Source: Pseudorasbora parva (lineage: Eukaryota > Chordata > Actinopteri > Cypriniformes > Gobionidae). From it: a DNA stretch of 64,000 nucleotides. The notes under the pieces are model-generated. The model was given only the letters and a program-made list of their open reading frames with translations, made no database searches and had not been told where the DNA came from. The position numbers and the translations under genes are program-made. Each line of letters begins with the position of its first letter. Positions within the stretch are counted from its first letter, which is position 1. Below are positions 46,777 through 60,102 of the stretch, one piece after another. The stretch spans positions 1,772,768 to 1,836,767 of the forward strand of contig NC_090191.1 of assembly GCF_024679245.1 (NCBI RefSeq). The letters run 5' to 3'.

Positions 46777-47133
46777 TTGGAGAGGTGTCAGATGAAATTG
46801 AGTAATTTTCTTGAACGAGATCACTCAAACAGACAGGAAAGAATGGGACTTTTGGAGTGTGAAAAGAAGCTGTTTGACTATCTTGAGCGTGTTGAACTTA
46901 AAGGGAAGAGGGGGAGAAAGGTAGCAGGGCTACTGACTCCTGAGATGTCAACTGCAATCAGTCTGATAACTGAGAAAAGACAGGAATGTGGTGTGCCAGA
47001 CGAAAATGAGTACCTGACGTACCACAGAGGACATCAAAGTCTCCATCGACTTGCTGTGAATGGGGTGCCGAGAAACCTGATGTACGGTCCACTCATCTAC
47101 GCAAAGAAATGGCATCCACATGCCAAATTGTAA
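46777..47133 (+). CDS. Unidentified 118-residue ORF fragment
   Basis: Opens MERCQMKLSNFLERDHSNRQ and contains KGKRGRKVAGLLTPEMSTAI followed by SLITEKRQECGVPDENEYL. The pattern (basic patch, then GRKV-LLTPEM, then KR-CGVP-N) recalls a domain in large families of uncharacterised fish proteins, some linked to tyrosine-recombinase-like transposon proteins. That is a recollection, not a demonstrated match. After this core the frame drifts (HRGHQSLHRLAVN) and stops. It has no flanking domain and may be a pseudogene fragment. Confidence 0.35.
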   Translation: MERCQMKLSNFLERDHSNRQERMGLLECEKKLFDYLERVELKGKRGRKVAGLLTPEMSTAISLITEKRQECGVPDENEYLTYHRGHQSLHRLAVNGVPRNLMYGPLIYAKKWHPHAKL

Positions 47134-48759
47134 ACTTAAAGAACAAGTTCAGCTTGCTGACTTTTTAGGACATGTCATATCAGTTCATGGACAATTCTAC
47201 CGACTGTCTGAGCCCGCTATACAAAGTTTCCACACATCATCAATAACACTTATTTATGCCATTTTCCGCTGGAGTTTTTTTTCACGTCTATTCGTATCTT
47301 TGCATTGACTTTGTATGCAATCTATTTGCGCAAGTTGTGAATTAAATTCACGTTGGGTGTACACACACCATAAAAAGGTCTGCGCGCGTTCTTTTGAAAT
47401 GCTTGTTTCCCCCATGCTAAAGGGATAGGACTTTTTTTGTAAGCATTCCCTGTCTGTATTTGATTTTGACCGATTAGAGTGGTTGATATATGATCAAATT
47501 GTTATATTTAATATGTTAAATAAAATGTTTTTTTGTTTTTATATTTGAATAGTTTTATTGTCTAATTATAGCAAAAGAGCAAACCCCAGGTGGGTTTGTT
47601 TACCTTGTGTAATTGATCGACAAGTTGAAATGGTAGAATTGGGAAAAAAAGTCATCTTTTTGTTTTTTGTTATAGATGAGAATTGCTGAGTTTGGTAAAG
47701 TATGTAAATTTACTGTAGCCAAAAAGGATTCTATACGTATATTTGTTTGTATAATGCTGGTGAAGTCTTATCTGTAGTGAACTGATTGTGAAGCATCAAG
47801 TTAATAAACTAAAATGTATTGAGTGCTAATGGATGTTGATTTATTTTTCACCTCTAGGGGAGCTGCGCCGCACCGGTGAGAGCTGTCTTGTCATGGTTGG
47901 AAGCCATTTTGTCATCGATTCTGAGGAAGGCAACTTGTTTAGTCTGTCCATTATGTAAATCCATATATATGAGTGTTTTCTGTTTGAAATAAGATTATTT
48001 TTCTTATTTTAAGCAAAAGCTCACTTAATTTTGAGTAATTTTTTCCCAAAACAAGACAATTGCTTTTGCTTGTCTAGTAAATACTTCTTGTTTTAAGAAT
48101 TTCTAGATATTTAGACTAGAAACAAGACAAAAATACTTAGTAAGAGCATTTTTTTTAGTGTAGGCAACATTTTATAGAAGTTGTAGGTATGGGACCAACA
48201 AAATTGCATCTTTGTATTTTTTAGCATATGTTGAAGATGTTCTATCTATGCAGATTGCTATCTTGTATTTTTTGCAGTAGCAGTATTAACATTACGTGAC
48301 GTGGCATCTGACGCACAGAAGCCAATGGCATATGTCGCTATGCTTAGTGACACACCCTGTGGCACTTCCTGTTCTCATTGGTGTAAACTCCACCCGCTTG
48401 GCCACTGCTAAAGGTGTCGGCTTAGGTAAATTAGATCTAAGACAGACGGGGAACCATTGCGTTTGTTTCTTTTCTATTTACATTAGTTATGGGGGGGTTG
48501 TCTTGGGGGTATAAGGGCTTGGGTCGCCTTTGTTTCCTCAGTTCATACTCGTGATCGGTACCCCTTACCATCCATTGCTTTTTCAAATTTCTTGCTTTGT
48601 TCTGCAAAATGACATGGACCTGTTACTCATCTATCTCCCGTGTGCAGCATCTCCTCGGCTTTATTGATTGCCTGTTTCAGTTTTACAAAACTGAAGACAA
48701 TACAATATAATATACTTTAAATAAAGGAGAAAAGTGACAAACAAAAATAAACAAAATGT
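47134..48759. other. Intergenic stretch
   Basis: No gene supported. AT-rich with T runs; 47990-48150 is rich in attttaag/cttgttttaag words of an old repeat. Short frames have no recognisable motif. Confidence 0.5.
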
Positions 48760-48779
48760 TTTATTCGGTATACTTTATT
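48760..48779 (-). promoter_or_regulatory. Poly(A) signals of ms4a gene
   Basis: Two AATAAA hexamers on the minus strand (48774-48779 and 48760-48765), about 250 bp after the ms4a stop codon. Confidence 0.55.
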
Positions 48780-49030
48780 CTTACAGATTATACTGTCAAC
48801 TTTTTTGACTTAACTAAAGTAAGAAAATCATGAAACACTATCTAATCTTTAATAGTTTTTTTACACGTTTGTGACTTAAAAATATGTGTAATAATTACTA
48901 ATAAGTGTTTTTTCGTTGCTCTCATGTTCTCTTTTTAATGAAAGGACATATTATCGATATTGGACAGTAAATCGAGGGGAAACCCATGTGTCCCACCTAA
49001 ACTCTCTGGCGTTTTAATACTCATATGTAT

Positions 49031-51856
49031 TTAAATGTCACTGTATTGCGGAGGAATTTCTGGAGGATGGAGATGCGTAGAAGGGTTGCTGACCACAGAT
49101 ATCTGCAAGAAAAAGAGCAATAGAGTCAGCTTCTTTGCCTATGGATTATTTATTTATTGAGAATAGTAAACAATTAATGCACCTATTGCTTAGTGCTTTA
49201 CACACTTACACTAAAGTGAAATAATACATTGAATTGTACTCAAAAAACATTCCACTAAACAAAGTCCAATTCCACCCTTCTCTTACCTCTGAGTTGTCTA
49301 GATTGTGAAGATGATTTGGCCTGAAACAACAGGGCTGTGGGTTTACAACTTGTGGAACAAACGGCACCTTTAGAAAAATACACATGTAGAGTTTTAAGCC
49401 ACACATGCAGTGACACTGGCAGATAGTTTTAATATTACAGGTTTATAATCAATCTACTTCAAGTAGAGTAGAATAAAAGCTAAAGACCTGAAATGTCCTA
49501 GTGGGGATGCTGTTATTTGGAGTTCTTAAAATAATTTCACAACTGAAAACTACAGTAGATGTTAATGATGTTTTTGAAGCAGTTAAACTTGGAGGTTTTG
49601 TTTGTGCTATTAATACAGACGCTGCTGCTGAACACTGTTGAGAGACTCTGGTAGTTCATACATACAAATTTTGAGGACTCCTGACTTGACACATCACTAA
49701 CCTGAGGAGAACAGCAGCAGACGGCTTTACAGGTAAATGCTGACAGACAGATGGAGACGATAAACTCAAGGATGGTGAATATCAATGATACACTACTGAT
49801 TCCCCAGAAGAGAGTCTGAGAGACAATTCAACATTAGCACAAATAATAAGCAGACAATAATTACTTGAGGTTCATACAGAAATACATCATATCTATAAGT
49901 CCAACTGGACTGAGTTTACAATTCGATCTGTAACAGTAAGAGATATATAAAGTACTCCTGAAATGTTGGGGAAAGACTGGACGGATGAGTGCAGATTATA
50001 TCATCCTGACCACACAATGATATTATTGTAATGACTAAATAAATGTGAATATAAAAGTTGGTGACATACCTTATACATGTCCTCAATATAATAACAATAA
50101 GAATCGTTGCAGTAACTGTACATGTTAAAGAGCCCTACAATCAAATCCATTAAAAGTATGCCAATGGAAATGCCTGAAGTTATCGCACTGATAATGTTCA
50201 TTCCAAGCGAACCTTTCACCTACAGGTAGAAAAAAAAACATAAGAGAGATTCGATAAATCAAGAAGAACCGTAGCTTGGTAACAGATTGAAAGGTATATG
50301 GAGAGTGATATCTCTATGATTTATCGCATAATAGGTGTGGTATATTCTACCCTTTTTAAGTGGTACACACTTCTAAGTTTGGGTTCTAGATCAATTACGG
50401 TCTCATACACTTTTATGGCAGAAAAACATAAGGAAGAAGAAATCAGTGCTCATAGTCAGTGTTGTGCACATACCAAACACAAACCGGAGGGTGAATTCAG
50501 CGTGTTTTCTGCAGCAACGCAGAGTGAGCCAGCGATGATATACTGAGAGCAGAGAGACAGACACAAATCAAGACTTCTGCCGGAATATGCAACTCGTGCT
50601 ACACAACACTTAATTGGATAATTGTTTCTTACGATGATAGATCCCCAGTAAGGAACACCGCTAATGACAAAGATGGAGTCTACATGAATCGTGGACACGA
50701 TTCCCAACAGGAGAATCAACAGACCGATCATTATCTGGACAGTCTGAGAGGGACAGGAGAGGCTTTAGAAAGCAAGCTAATCGGTTACATGTTGGAGTTA
50801 TGAACTTGTGCTTGAACTACAAACATATCTAGATATTCTCATCGCATGATTTCACACAATGATTTACGCATTATTTTACTTTTTAAGGTTTGCCACTCTT
50901 AAAACAGGTTTATGATTTTACTCTGTAAATGATAAACTTATAATGATCTTATTTTGCTGTTTTTTTCTTACAGTATTAAGGTCACATTCTTCAATAAAAT
51001 GTGTATGCTTTGTTCATGTGTACTGCTCCTAACCTCACACTAACATACCAACCTGGTCTGATTGGCAAAACGTACCTGTGGCAACGTTTTTGCAAACCAC
51101 AAAATGCGTAGCAATAGGTACATATCACGACCGTTTCAAAGTGAAATGAACACTAGAGCCAGTAAAACAGCATTTTTATCGTTTTCTTCTTCTTCTTCTT
51201 TTTTTACCATAGTCCATGATTTGTAAATGAATACATTTTGGAGTTTGCGTCCCTTACCCAGCTCCATATGTTCGGATTTTCTGACCTATTAAGCTCGATA
51301 GCTCAGCTGGTACAGATTTGACCTTGTGATGCTGAAAGCTCAGGAACGAATCCCGTGAAAAACAGGTCACGATAAAAGAGCTCAAAGACGAGTCCAGACA
51401 CAAGCTAAAATGACACGGACACAATCTTATTTTTGTCACATTTGCTTTTGTTAACACTATCGGGTAGGTTTGGGGTTTAGTGTGGGTGTACGTTAAAAAA
51501 CCAATGTCACCAGATTCACTTTGAAACTGTACGTGATATGTGCCTATTGGTACGTATTTTGAGGTTTGCAAAAACGTTGCCACAGGTACGTTTTTCCATT
51601 GAGACCAGGCTGTAACATACACACATACAAATCAATGATTTGGGTTTATGCACAACTGTTTCACCCCAAGTGCTTTTGGTTGTCCTTTCAGAAACGGCTG
51701 AAGAGGTGAAACTCCTGCTGGCTGTTGAACATGAACAGGAGCGGGAGCATTTGTCCCAGCTCCAGCTCCAGCTCCAGCTCCAGCTGCTGTCTGGTTTGGT
51801 GGTTGAAACTGGATGACAAGCGTTGAAGAGTTCACGGGTATGGCAGTGTGGGACAT
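49031..51856 (-). CDS. ms4a: MS4A family four-pass membrane protein, complete
   Basis: Seven coding exons on the minus strand: 51665-51856, 50633-50743, 50474-50542, 50070-50219, 49702-49815, 49287-49367 and 49031-49102. All introns are gt...ag and phase 0, giving 262 codons without a break. MS4A proteins (CD20 relatives) sit in the membrane with both ends in the cytosol. Family marks are [10 protein letters not shown] before TM1 ([16 protein letters not shown]), VPYWGS and [10 protein letters not shown] around TM2, [12 protein letters not shown] opening TM3, and TM4 in [18 protein letters not shown] ending in Cys residues. The tail is Pro-rich ([12 protein letters not shown]), with a Tyr motif. 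The N-terminus has an (Ala-Gly)n run. A splice acceptor at 51882 shows a further 5' UTR exon upstream. The exact paralogue is not resolved. Confidence 0.92.
51049..51612. mobile_element. Hairpin DNA element in ms4a intron 1, 564 bp
   Basis: Ends CAACCTGGTCT and the inverse of CAGCCTGGTCT; the inverted similarity extends about 80 bp (acgtacctgtggcaacgttt). The flanks taacatac at 51041-51048 and 51613-51620 are an exact 8-bp target duplication. It lies about 50 bp from the 3' end of ms4a exon 1 on the intron side. It contains a tRNA-like module. Confidence 0.85.
51292..51364 (+). other. tRNA-derived segment (pol III A/B boxes)
   Basis: A-box TAGCTCAGCTGG at 51299-51310 matches TRGCNNAGYNGG. 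A B-box-like GGAACGAATCC at 51343-51353 has two mismatches. They are 44 bp apart, as in a real tRNA. The acceptor and anticodon stems do not pair, so this is a degenerate tRNA or SINE head, not a functional tRNA gene. Confidence 0.6.
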
Positions 51857-51881
51857 TCTTGACTCTGAATCTGAAATCGAC

Positions 51882-54800
51882 CTGTAAAAGAATATAGTAA
51901 ATCAAGACTAGATATGAATAAAACAGGCTCAGTCGGGTGCCAGTTCTGCTCTGGCCAACGAACAGACAGTGTGTGATTATGATTCTGGCAACATTACAGG
52001 TCAGAAGTCATATTAGAGCGATAGATAGTCATACGATCATTTAAAAGATTGGAGTCGTCACGGCAGAGGTTTAATGAGGATGTCGCGTCAAAGCGTTAAC
52101 TGACGCTCTATATAGTATTACTATTGGTTAAATTATTGTCATCAACTAGAATAACTCTATTAGACGTTAAAATCAGAGAATATGCTATATAACAAACTGA
52201 CCATCATTCACATTTAAGGCATTTAGCAGAAGCTCTTTTCCAAAGACACTTACAAAGGTGCCCTACCAACCGCCATAGTGAAAGTTCATTCATTAATACA
52301 ATGAATAAATATATAAATACAATGCAGACATAACACAAAGATAGGCATCTGTATAAAGGTAGTCAGATAGTCATTGTAAGTGTATAATTTGTTGTTTTAC
52401 CGGTAAAAAAATCTTCTCTTCGGTTGGTTATCACAGTTTGCTCTGTAGTTCAGTATAATGTCATGAGAGTCGGTTTCCCAGAATGAAGGAGAGGCAGGAA
52501 GGCACCTGGAGCTCAGGTGGTAAAGCTGCTCCTTCATAAGAAGAACACCACAAAACATAATCATTAACTCAGTGTGCTTGTGTTGCACTTCATACTGACT
52601 TATCTATGGGTGATGAAGAATCTGGGCACAAAGGGATACTTTAGTGATTTGTATTGAGAGGTTTGGGCCGAGTCTGCTTCTCTGATCTTCTGGAGCTATA
52701 TCTATAATGTTTTTTTATCTGCATATTCCTTTATTCAAGCCCTTCCGCTCCTGTACTGGAAGCTCAGAGATCTAAACGTCTCTCCTGTGGAGGGGAGCAT
52801 GTGTATAATTACTAGGGGTATGAGTTTTAAAATGGACTCTTTACCGGTAGCCAGGAATCGTAGTGTTAGTGACAGCCGCACTGATGGCTCTTCTCTATTG
52901 TGAAGAGAAGGCTCTTCCCTATGGCTCTTCTCAATCTTCTCTAGGTGTCCCTTCTTTGGATGAACGGTGTCACTTTTCCAAGCAAGTAGCTGAAATCCTT
53001 GACTTCCATCCCGAGCAGATCACGAAAACCCTTTCTGTCACTGTTCTGTAGTGTAAATAGAAGGAAAAAATGTTGGAAAGTCAATATCTTATGTTTAACT
53101 TTCTTTATCCTTCAAAAAGGGACATAATGCAAAACTTCTAAATAATTTAAAAAATATATATTGATGCAAAGGAAATGGCATTGCCTTTTCTATGTGTGTA
53201 CTCTACTTGTGTGTACTCTACATTTGTAAAAGGGCCATGAAACCTTAAACCTAATTTTCTGAGATTTTGACAGAAGTATGTGTGTTGAAAATAATGGAGT
53301 AGTTTTGAATGTGGGAGACAAGTAGTTAACTTTAAGCCTTTTCCCTCTATTTTAAATTCATCTTCATGTACTCATCATAGGTTGTGACGGTTTATTGTAC
53401 TATAGTACGGCGATGACTCATCGCTTTCTCATTTATTCACGAGACTTTATCCTATAAGAAGACTCGTTGCTTCAAGGTCCCGTTCTTCATGATCCCATCT
53501 TTCAAACTTTAGTTAGTGTGTAATGTTGCTGTTGGAGCATAAATAATACCTGTAAAACTATAAAGCTCAAAGTTCAATGCCAAGCGAGATATTTAATTTA
53601 ACAGAAGTTCCCTTTCAAAGCCTCGTTACGTGTTTCTGAAGGAGGGACTTCATAGAACAAGGAAATCCTCAGGCCGTTTTCAGGACAGAGGAAACAGCGC
53701 TGTACAGATAAGGACATTGTGTGAAAAATACTGTGTTTTTTTACACATGAAGTATGTTGCACACTGTAAACACAATCAAAGCTTCAAAAACACATGAAAA
53801 ACGGGACCTTTAGTTCATGACAGCACGCGCTTAATCATTCATGACAGCACACGGATAGGCATTTTCCTCTGACTGACGCAGCAGCGCATCTAACAGTGAG
53901 ATCGCATACAGTAAGTGAGAGATGCATTGATGGATCAAAAACGAGTGTTTTTTTTACCGCTTTATATGAGTGTCTGCATTGCCTGCGTTCTCTTCAATAG
54001 ATCCTGAGTCTTCACACACACACGATTCGTCCGCGCTGTGAGTGTAATCGCTCCTCACGGCTATTCAACCCATAGATATCCATAATCAAGGCTAGATGTC
54101 TTACGGCGGAGTCACCATCATCATCACCGGCGGCCATCTTGTCACAGGCAGGCTTTCTGTCGGGCTCTGTGGAACCTGATGTAAGATGAGTGATCTGTAC
54201 GAACATAAATACTCTCATCTCGCTGAAATCTTGACGGATTTACAAATGGTTTGGTTTCTTACAAACATTATTGACATGGCTACAAATCTGGATGCTTTAA
54301 CACGTTGAAATTTATGGAACGCGATTAGGGCCATTAGTCTTTGACCGAAACGCGTGACTTTTGACCGTGTCAACACGCACTTTGTCCGTGTCAACGAGGC
54401 AATTTTGTACGTCTTGGTAAGGGGCTCATCTGGCCGTCCACGACTCTCCATAGCTGAAGAACAGTTGCGCTTTCTGCTAGAATATCATTTTTCAATTTCA
54501 AACCAATGGCAGACATCTTGTGTGTGTCCAGGCGCACTGTGAAACGTTGTTTAAGGTGAGGTTATTTTTCTTAGTTTTTCATGCAGTCATTTATATTGGC
54601 AATTTCATCAATTCTTGGCATATCGTCAATTTTATTTTGATTTTGCAATAGTGTAATGAAATAAAACAGAAGATGCAATATTTCCTCTTATTTTTGGAAT
54701 TTATTTTCAGAGAACAAACCTTTATTGTAGTCTTTTAATTAATTATGCCACATTACCAACTGTTGAGATGGTACCAAATCCACTATTACAATTGTAAGTG

Positions 54801-54905
54801 TTTTCTTTTAATTGTGTATTTCTAAACTGTGTTTTATGCATTTGCATTAACATTCAAGAACATATTGTTATCAAATAAAGTTCTTGCAAAACATCCTCAA
54901 TAAAC
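51882..54905. other. Region upstream of ms4a
   Basis: No gene supported. The ms4a promoter and first untranslated exon should lie here but could not be located. A segment near 54000-54240 contains a short minus-strand frame with DKMAAGDDDGDSAV, which looks like repeat-borne sequence. Fish repeat text also occurs near 53370-53700. Confidence 0.4.
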
Positions 54906-55497
54906 TTAATGAGATAGTTCACCCAAAATGTTTAATTCTGTTAAAAATGTTTATTTTAACTCTTCCTCATGTCGTTCCAAACCCATAAGACTTCTGTTAA
55001 TCTTCAGAACACAATTAAAGATTTTAATGAAATCCGAGCGATTTCTGTCCCTCCCTTGACAGCTACACATCTTTACCACTTTGATTTTCAAAAATAGATC
55101 GTAAAACTAATCCATGTGAATTAAGCGTTTTAGTCCAAAATATTAGTTTATGTTTACCCAACGGATGTGTGAGATGATGCATGTTTATATGAATAAAAGA
55201 CTAAATTCAATCTGTTCATCATGTAAAGAGATCAAGTCTCTTCAGAAAATTTGGACTAAACCGCTCAATTCATATGGATTAATTTTCTATGAATCCATTT
55301 CTACACATCTATTTATGAACTTTTTGACATATCAAAGTGGTAGTTGTGTAGATGTCAGTGAAGTGACAGAAAGCACTTAGATTTCATTAAAAAGATCTTC
55401 ATTTGTGAAGATGAAAAAAACGTTTACGGGTTTGGAACGACATGAGGGTGAGACATTAATGACAGAAATGTAGTTTTAGGATCAACTATCCGTTTAA
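54906..55497. mobile_element. MITE with long inverted ends, about 590 bp
   Basis: The left end (gagatagttcacccaaaatg, then cctcatgtcgttccaaaccc near 54966) is mirrored at the right end (gggtttggaacgacatgagg at 55428-55447, then actatccgttta). It belongs to the same broad class as the fragment at 23799. Exact tips and duplication not resolved. Confidence 0.7.
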
Positions 55498-55908
55498 TTA
55501 ACATTTGAATAAATGAGATTTTTCCCAACCCAAGGTACCCTTTAAGTGCTGTGTTCAGCAGCTCAGTCAGTTCCTCCTCTTCTTTTTTTTATTTTTTTTT
55601 ATACTTTATGTTTATTATTATTCTCATTTACAAAATTTATAATGAACATAAAACACAATATTAACAAAAGGGGAAAAAATTAATTATACATATCAAATAT
55701 ATGTAATACAGCGTTCACAAATGTAAACTTATAAATGCGTATCAGAATATGTTCTTAAACATCAATGTATTTATACATGCACTTACATGTACTGACCCCC
55801 AAATTAAGAAGGAAAAATAAAATAAATAAAAAGTAAATAAATAAACAAAAACAGAACAATTCAGCCAAACAAGCGAGGTTAATCATTCCTATAACAAATA
55901 CTGTTTAC

Positions 55909-58900
55909 TTAGCTAAGGATACCTTTATGTTCTTTATATATCAACCACTTTTCCCAGTCCCTTTTGAAAGTATTTTTCTTCATCTTTAAAATATATGTAA
56001 GTTCTTCCATAACCCGGATTTCTTCAATAATTCCAAACCACTGTATACAGTTCAAGGTAGTATCTTTAAGCCAATTCCTAGTTATAGTCTTTTTGCAAGC
56101 CGCAAGAAAAATCTTACATAGATATTGATCACTTTTAGGCACTGTACCTTTAATATTCCCCATAAGTAAAAATAGAGACGTTCTAGGTATTTTATATCCA
56201 AACACTTAACTCCCTGTACCTCCTCCCAAAATGATTGAATATTCTCACAGCTCCAAAAGATATGTGTGTGATCCGCTTCTAACTGCCCACATTGTCTCCA
56301 GCACACCTGTTGTCTGGAGACTTGTTTGCTTTTAATCTTAGGTGTTATAAAGAAGCGGATAAGACACTTCCAGCAAAATTCCCTCCATATTTGTGAGCTG
56401 GTAGTAGTTTGGTGTATTAGCCACATGTCATACCAATCGGTTTCTGTTATTTCAGTTTTTAATTCTTTGTCCCATTTCAATTTTATATATAATGTGGAGG
56501 AGGGACTGCTTTGGGTCAACACCTCGTACACAGATGAGATTATTTTGGGTAATGTATGATTATAGGAGTTCATCATCATTTTAGTTAGGGGATGGATATC
56601 GTTTACTCTAATTTTCCTTTTTTTGTTGTAATAATCCCTTAACTGGAAGTACCTAAATAAATCCTGATTTCTTAGTCCGAATGTATCCTTTAAATCCTGG
56701 AAGCTTCTGATTTCACCCCCTGCAATTACACAGCACAATGCAGTCATTCCCCTGTCCTTCCACTGTTGAAATATTGGGTCCTCCCTTCCTGGTTTAAATT
56801 CTTCATCATGTGTAATCCACCTGAGTATTCCAATTTCCTTCTCCAATTTAAAATGTTTAACAGTAGAATGCCAGATCTTCAATGAAAATTTCATTATTGG
56901 GTCCAGTCTCTCTTTACTGTGTCCATGGAGTTCACTCTCCCCTATGAATGACTGAGTTTGAAAACCTTGTGTATTTGTTTCTATTTCTTTCCATTTGGCT
57001 ATGTAACTAGGAGTGCACCAATAAAAGATGGGGCGTAACTGTGCTGCACAGAAATAATTTTTAAAATTTGGAAGAGCCATACCACCTTTTTCTTTAGGTA
57101 ATTGGAGAGTTGAATAGCGCACTCTGGGTTTTTTACCTCCCCATATATATCTGGATATTATTTTGTCCCATTCAGAGAATTGCTTTGGGGGGATTTCCAC
57201 TGGTAGGGATTGAAACAAATATAACAAGCGTGGTAAGACATTAATTTTTATTCCTCTTATCCTATCACTGAAGCTCATGGGGTATGTGGACCACCTCTCA
57301 ATGTCAGTCTTTATATTATTAGTGATTGAATCATAATTAGCTCTATACAATTTTGTTAAGTCTTTAGTTAAATTTACACCTAGATATTTTAGACTTTTCG
57401 CCTCCCAATTAATATCATAGCTTTGTTTGAGTTCCCTGTTAGGTTTACAATTAAGCATAAGGATTTGGGTTTTTGTTACATTTAATTTGTATCCGGCATA
57501 TTCATTATATTGTGCCAGAACTTGCATAAGATCTGTAAAATGTTTTTTGGGTTCAGCTAAATAAATCATAACGTCGTCTGCAAAAAGACTAATTTTGTGT
57601 TCTATACCGTTAATTTTGACCCCTGGAATGGACAAGTGTTGTCTGATGTATTGAGCCAGGGGTTCTATATAGATGGCAAAAAGGGCGGGACTAAGACAGC
57701 AACCCTGTCTAGTTCCTCTTTCCAGGAGGAAACTTTCTGATAAAGACCCATTTATTTTTACTCTAGCCGTCGGGTTTTGATATATTGACTTGATGCACTG
57801 GACAGATTTTACATTAAAACCAAACTTTTCTAGTGATAAATAAAGAAATTCCCAGTTGACCCTGTCAAAGGCCTTTTCGGCATCAAGGCTGATTAGAGCA
57901 ACAGGAAATTTATTTTGATGCACCCTATCTATTATATGAAGCGTTCTTCTTATATTGTCATATGTTTGTCGACCTTTAACAAAACCCGTTTGGTCCTCAT
58001 CTATCAAGTCTGATAAGAACAACTGTATTCTAGATGCTAAAATAGAACTATAAATTTTATAGTCTGTATTAAGAAGAGATATTGGTCTATAGTTTTGACA
58101 TTGTTCCCTGTCTTTTTTCTCCTTGGGAATTACAGAAATTATAGCCTCTTTCCATGATGGAGGAGTTTTCCCCTCTTTTATGATCCAGTTGAAAGTGTCC
58201 CTTAGTAATGGCATCAGTTCTTTATAGAAGGCTCTATACCACTCTGAAGGAAATCCATCACTCCCTGGTGATTTGCCTGTTTTTAATTTGCCAATGACTT
58301 CTTGTAATTCCTCTGTGGTGATTTCTGCAGTTAGACTTTTATTTTGTAAATCACCAATAGAGGGCATATCTAATTTGTTAAGGAACTCTAGTACTTTAGT
58401 TTTATTCATACCCAAGGTCTGTTTATAAAGTTCTCTATAATAATTCTTAAAAATAGTTTCAACATCTTTTGGATCGTATTTAATTTGATTGGTTTTGGGG
58501 TCACGGATTTGGGGAATTAAATGGTCAGTTTGTTGCTTTCGCATTCGCCTTGCCAATAATTTAAGTGCTCTTGGTCCTGATTCATAGTAAGTTTGTTTAA
58601 AGAATCTAGTCTTTTTCTCTACTTCTAACTGTAATAGGGTGTTTATTTCTTTTCTTAATTCTGCCATTTGAGCCATCACCTCTTTATTTGCGTTATGTTT
58701 AAGCTCTAGTTGCTTTAGTTCTGAGATAAGTTTCTCATAATGAGCTGATCTTTCTTTGTTCAGATTGCTTGTAATAGCTATTAATTTCCCTCGAATCACT
58801 GCCTTAAGTGCATCCCATAGTATAGAGGGGTCCACCTCACCATTATTATTTTCCTCTAAATACCTTTTTATTTCTAATTGAATTTTTTCAACAATTGATT

Positions 58901-59674
58901 TATTATTTAATATTCCTAGGTTTAGTCTCCACAGATTGTTTCTTTTTTTTTCCCCCAAAGAGATCTTCACGTATATAGCACTATGATCCGATATGTCTGC
59001 TACCCCAATTTGACAATTCTGTATCCGGTGTCTATTTTCTTCTTGTAGGAGAAAGTAATCTATTCTAGAATATACTGAGTATGTAGCAGAGTAGTGACTA
59101 TAATCCTTCTCTAATGGGTGCAGTTCCCTCCAGACATCTATTAGGCCCATTTCTGAGCATATGTGGTTCATGAATTTTGTTATATGTTTTTGTTTCTTTT
59201 GTTGCTTGTAGTGTCCAGGTCATGGTTTAGCACTATGTTTAGATCCCCTCCACATATACAAACACCTTCCATCTCCTTGGCCACAATATCAAATAATACT
59301 TTGAAGAATTGTTTATTGCTTTCCGGTGGGGCATAAACATTTACCAAGGTTACCAAGTTATTATTAATTGTTCCTTTAACAATAACATATCTCCCTTCCT
59401 TATCCTTTAACTCTTTATGATACTCAAAATTAACATATTTTGGAATTAAGATAATGACCCCTCTCTTACGGTGGTTTGGACATGTACTATAGTAGATATT
59501 TTTAAACCCAAATTTTTTCAGTTTTTCATGTTCCTCATTTGACAAATGTGTTTCTTGCAAGAAATAAATATGCTTCTTTTCTCTTTTCAATTTAGCTATC
59601 ACCTTAGCTCTTTTAACTGGGTTCCCTAATCCATTAACATTCAAAGACATTATCTCAATATCTCTCTTCTGCAT
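55909..59674 (-). pseudogene. L1 ORF2 (endonuclease, RT), two frameshifts
   Basis: Endonuclease nicks target DNA and RT copies the RNA there. 59180-59674 opens MQKRDIEIMSLNVNGLGNP, with FLQETH and GGDLN catalytic motifs. A one-base slip in the A-rich text near 59190 shifts the frame into the 1029-residue part (56082-59171). That part holds SRIDYFLL (end of endonuclease), then RT: GKSPGSDGFPSEWYRAFYKE, ISLDAEKAFDRVNW, RQGCCLSPALFAIYIEPLAQ and the catalytic LFADDVMIYL. A C-terminal knuckle follows (CWRQCGQLEADHTHIFWSC). A second slip near 56195 moves the last approximately 90 residues to 55909-56205 (KGTVPKSDQYLCKIFLAACK). Otherwise complete, about 1250 codons. Confidence 0.92.
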
Positions 59675-60102
59675 TTAACTCTCTACAACAATCCTCGTAC
59701 AATGATAACCCCACTGGCTAACCTTTGAACTATAAACAGCTATACAATTTTTACATGAACCAAGGAGTATTAAACGAAATGTGTGAACAACAACTGACCT
59801 CCAGGTGGTAATGTTCACCCAAAACTTAGGGTTTAGAGTCACTGTCTCCATAGTGAGGGAAAGCCTCAGCTGAACGGAGGGCCCTCTTCTAGATATGAGG
59901 TGCAGCCTGCTGTAGGTTATTGCACCCATATCAGAACTGTATTGTCTTAAATGTCTATGTCTCCCATAAGCCAATATGTACACGAAAGCCCCTTACCGCA
60001 TGATCGCATTATTTTACACATTGAATTGCAGTGTCCACAATCGTTGCCTCTTCTCAACTGTATGATTCAGTCCCTTCTTCACGTCGTCACATAGAGGATC
60101 TC

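Noticed and set aside
51292..51364. Functional tRNA gene
   Set aside because: A-box and spacing fit, but the acceptor and anticodon stems do not pair and the B-box has two mismatches.
52863..53051. 62-residue frame upstream of ms4a
   Set aside because: No motif, no splice context, plausible length by chance.
54012..54218. Short minus-strand frame with an acidic segment
   Set aside because: No domain; surrounding text looks like a dispersed repeat.
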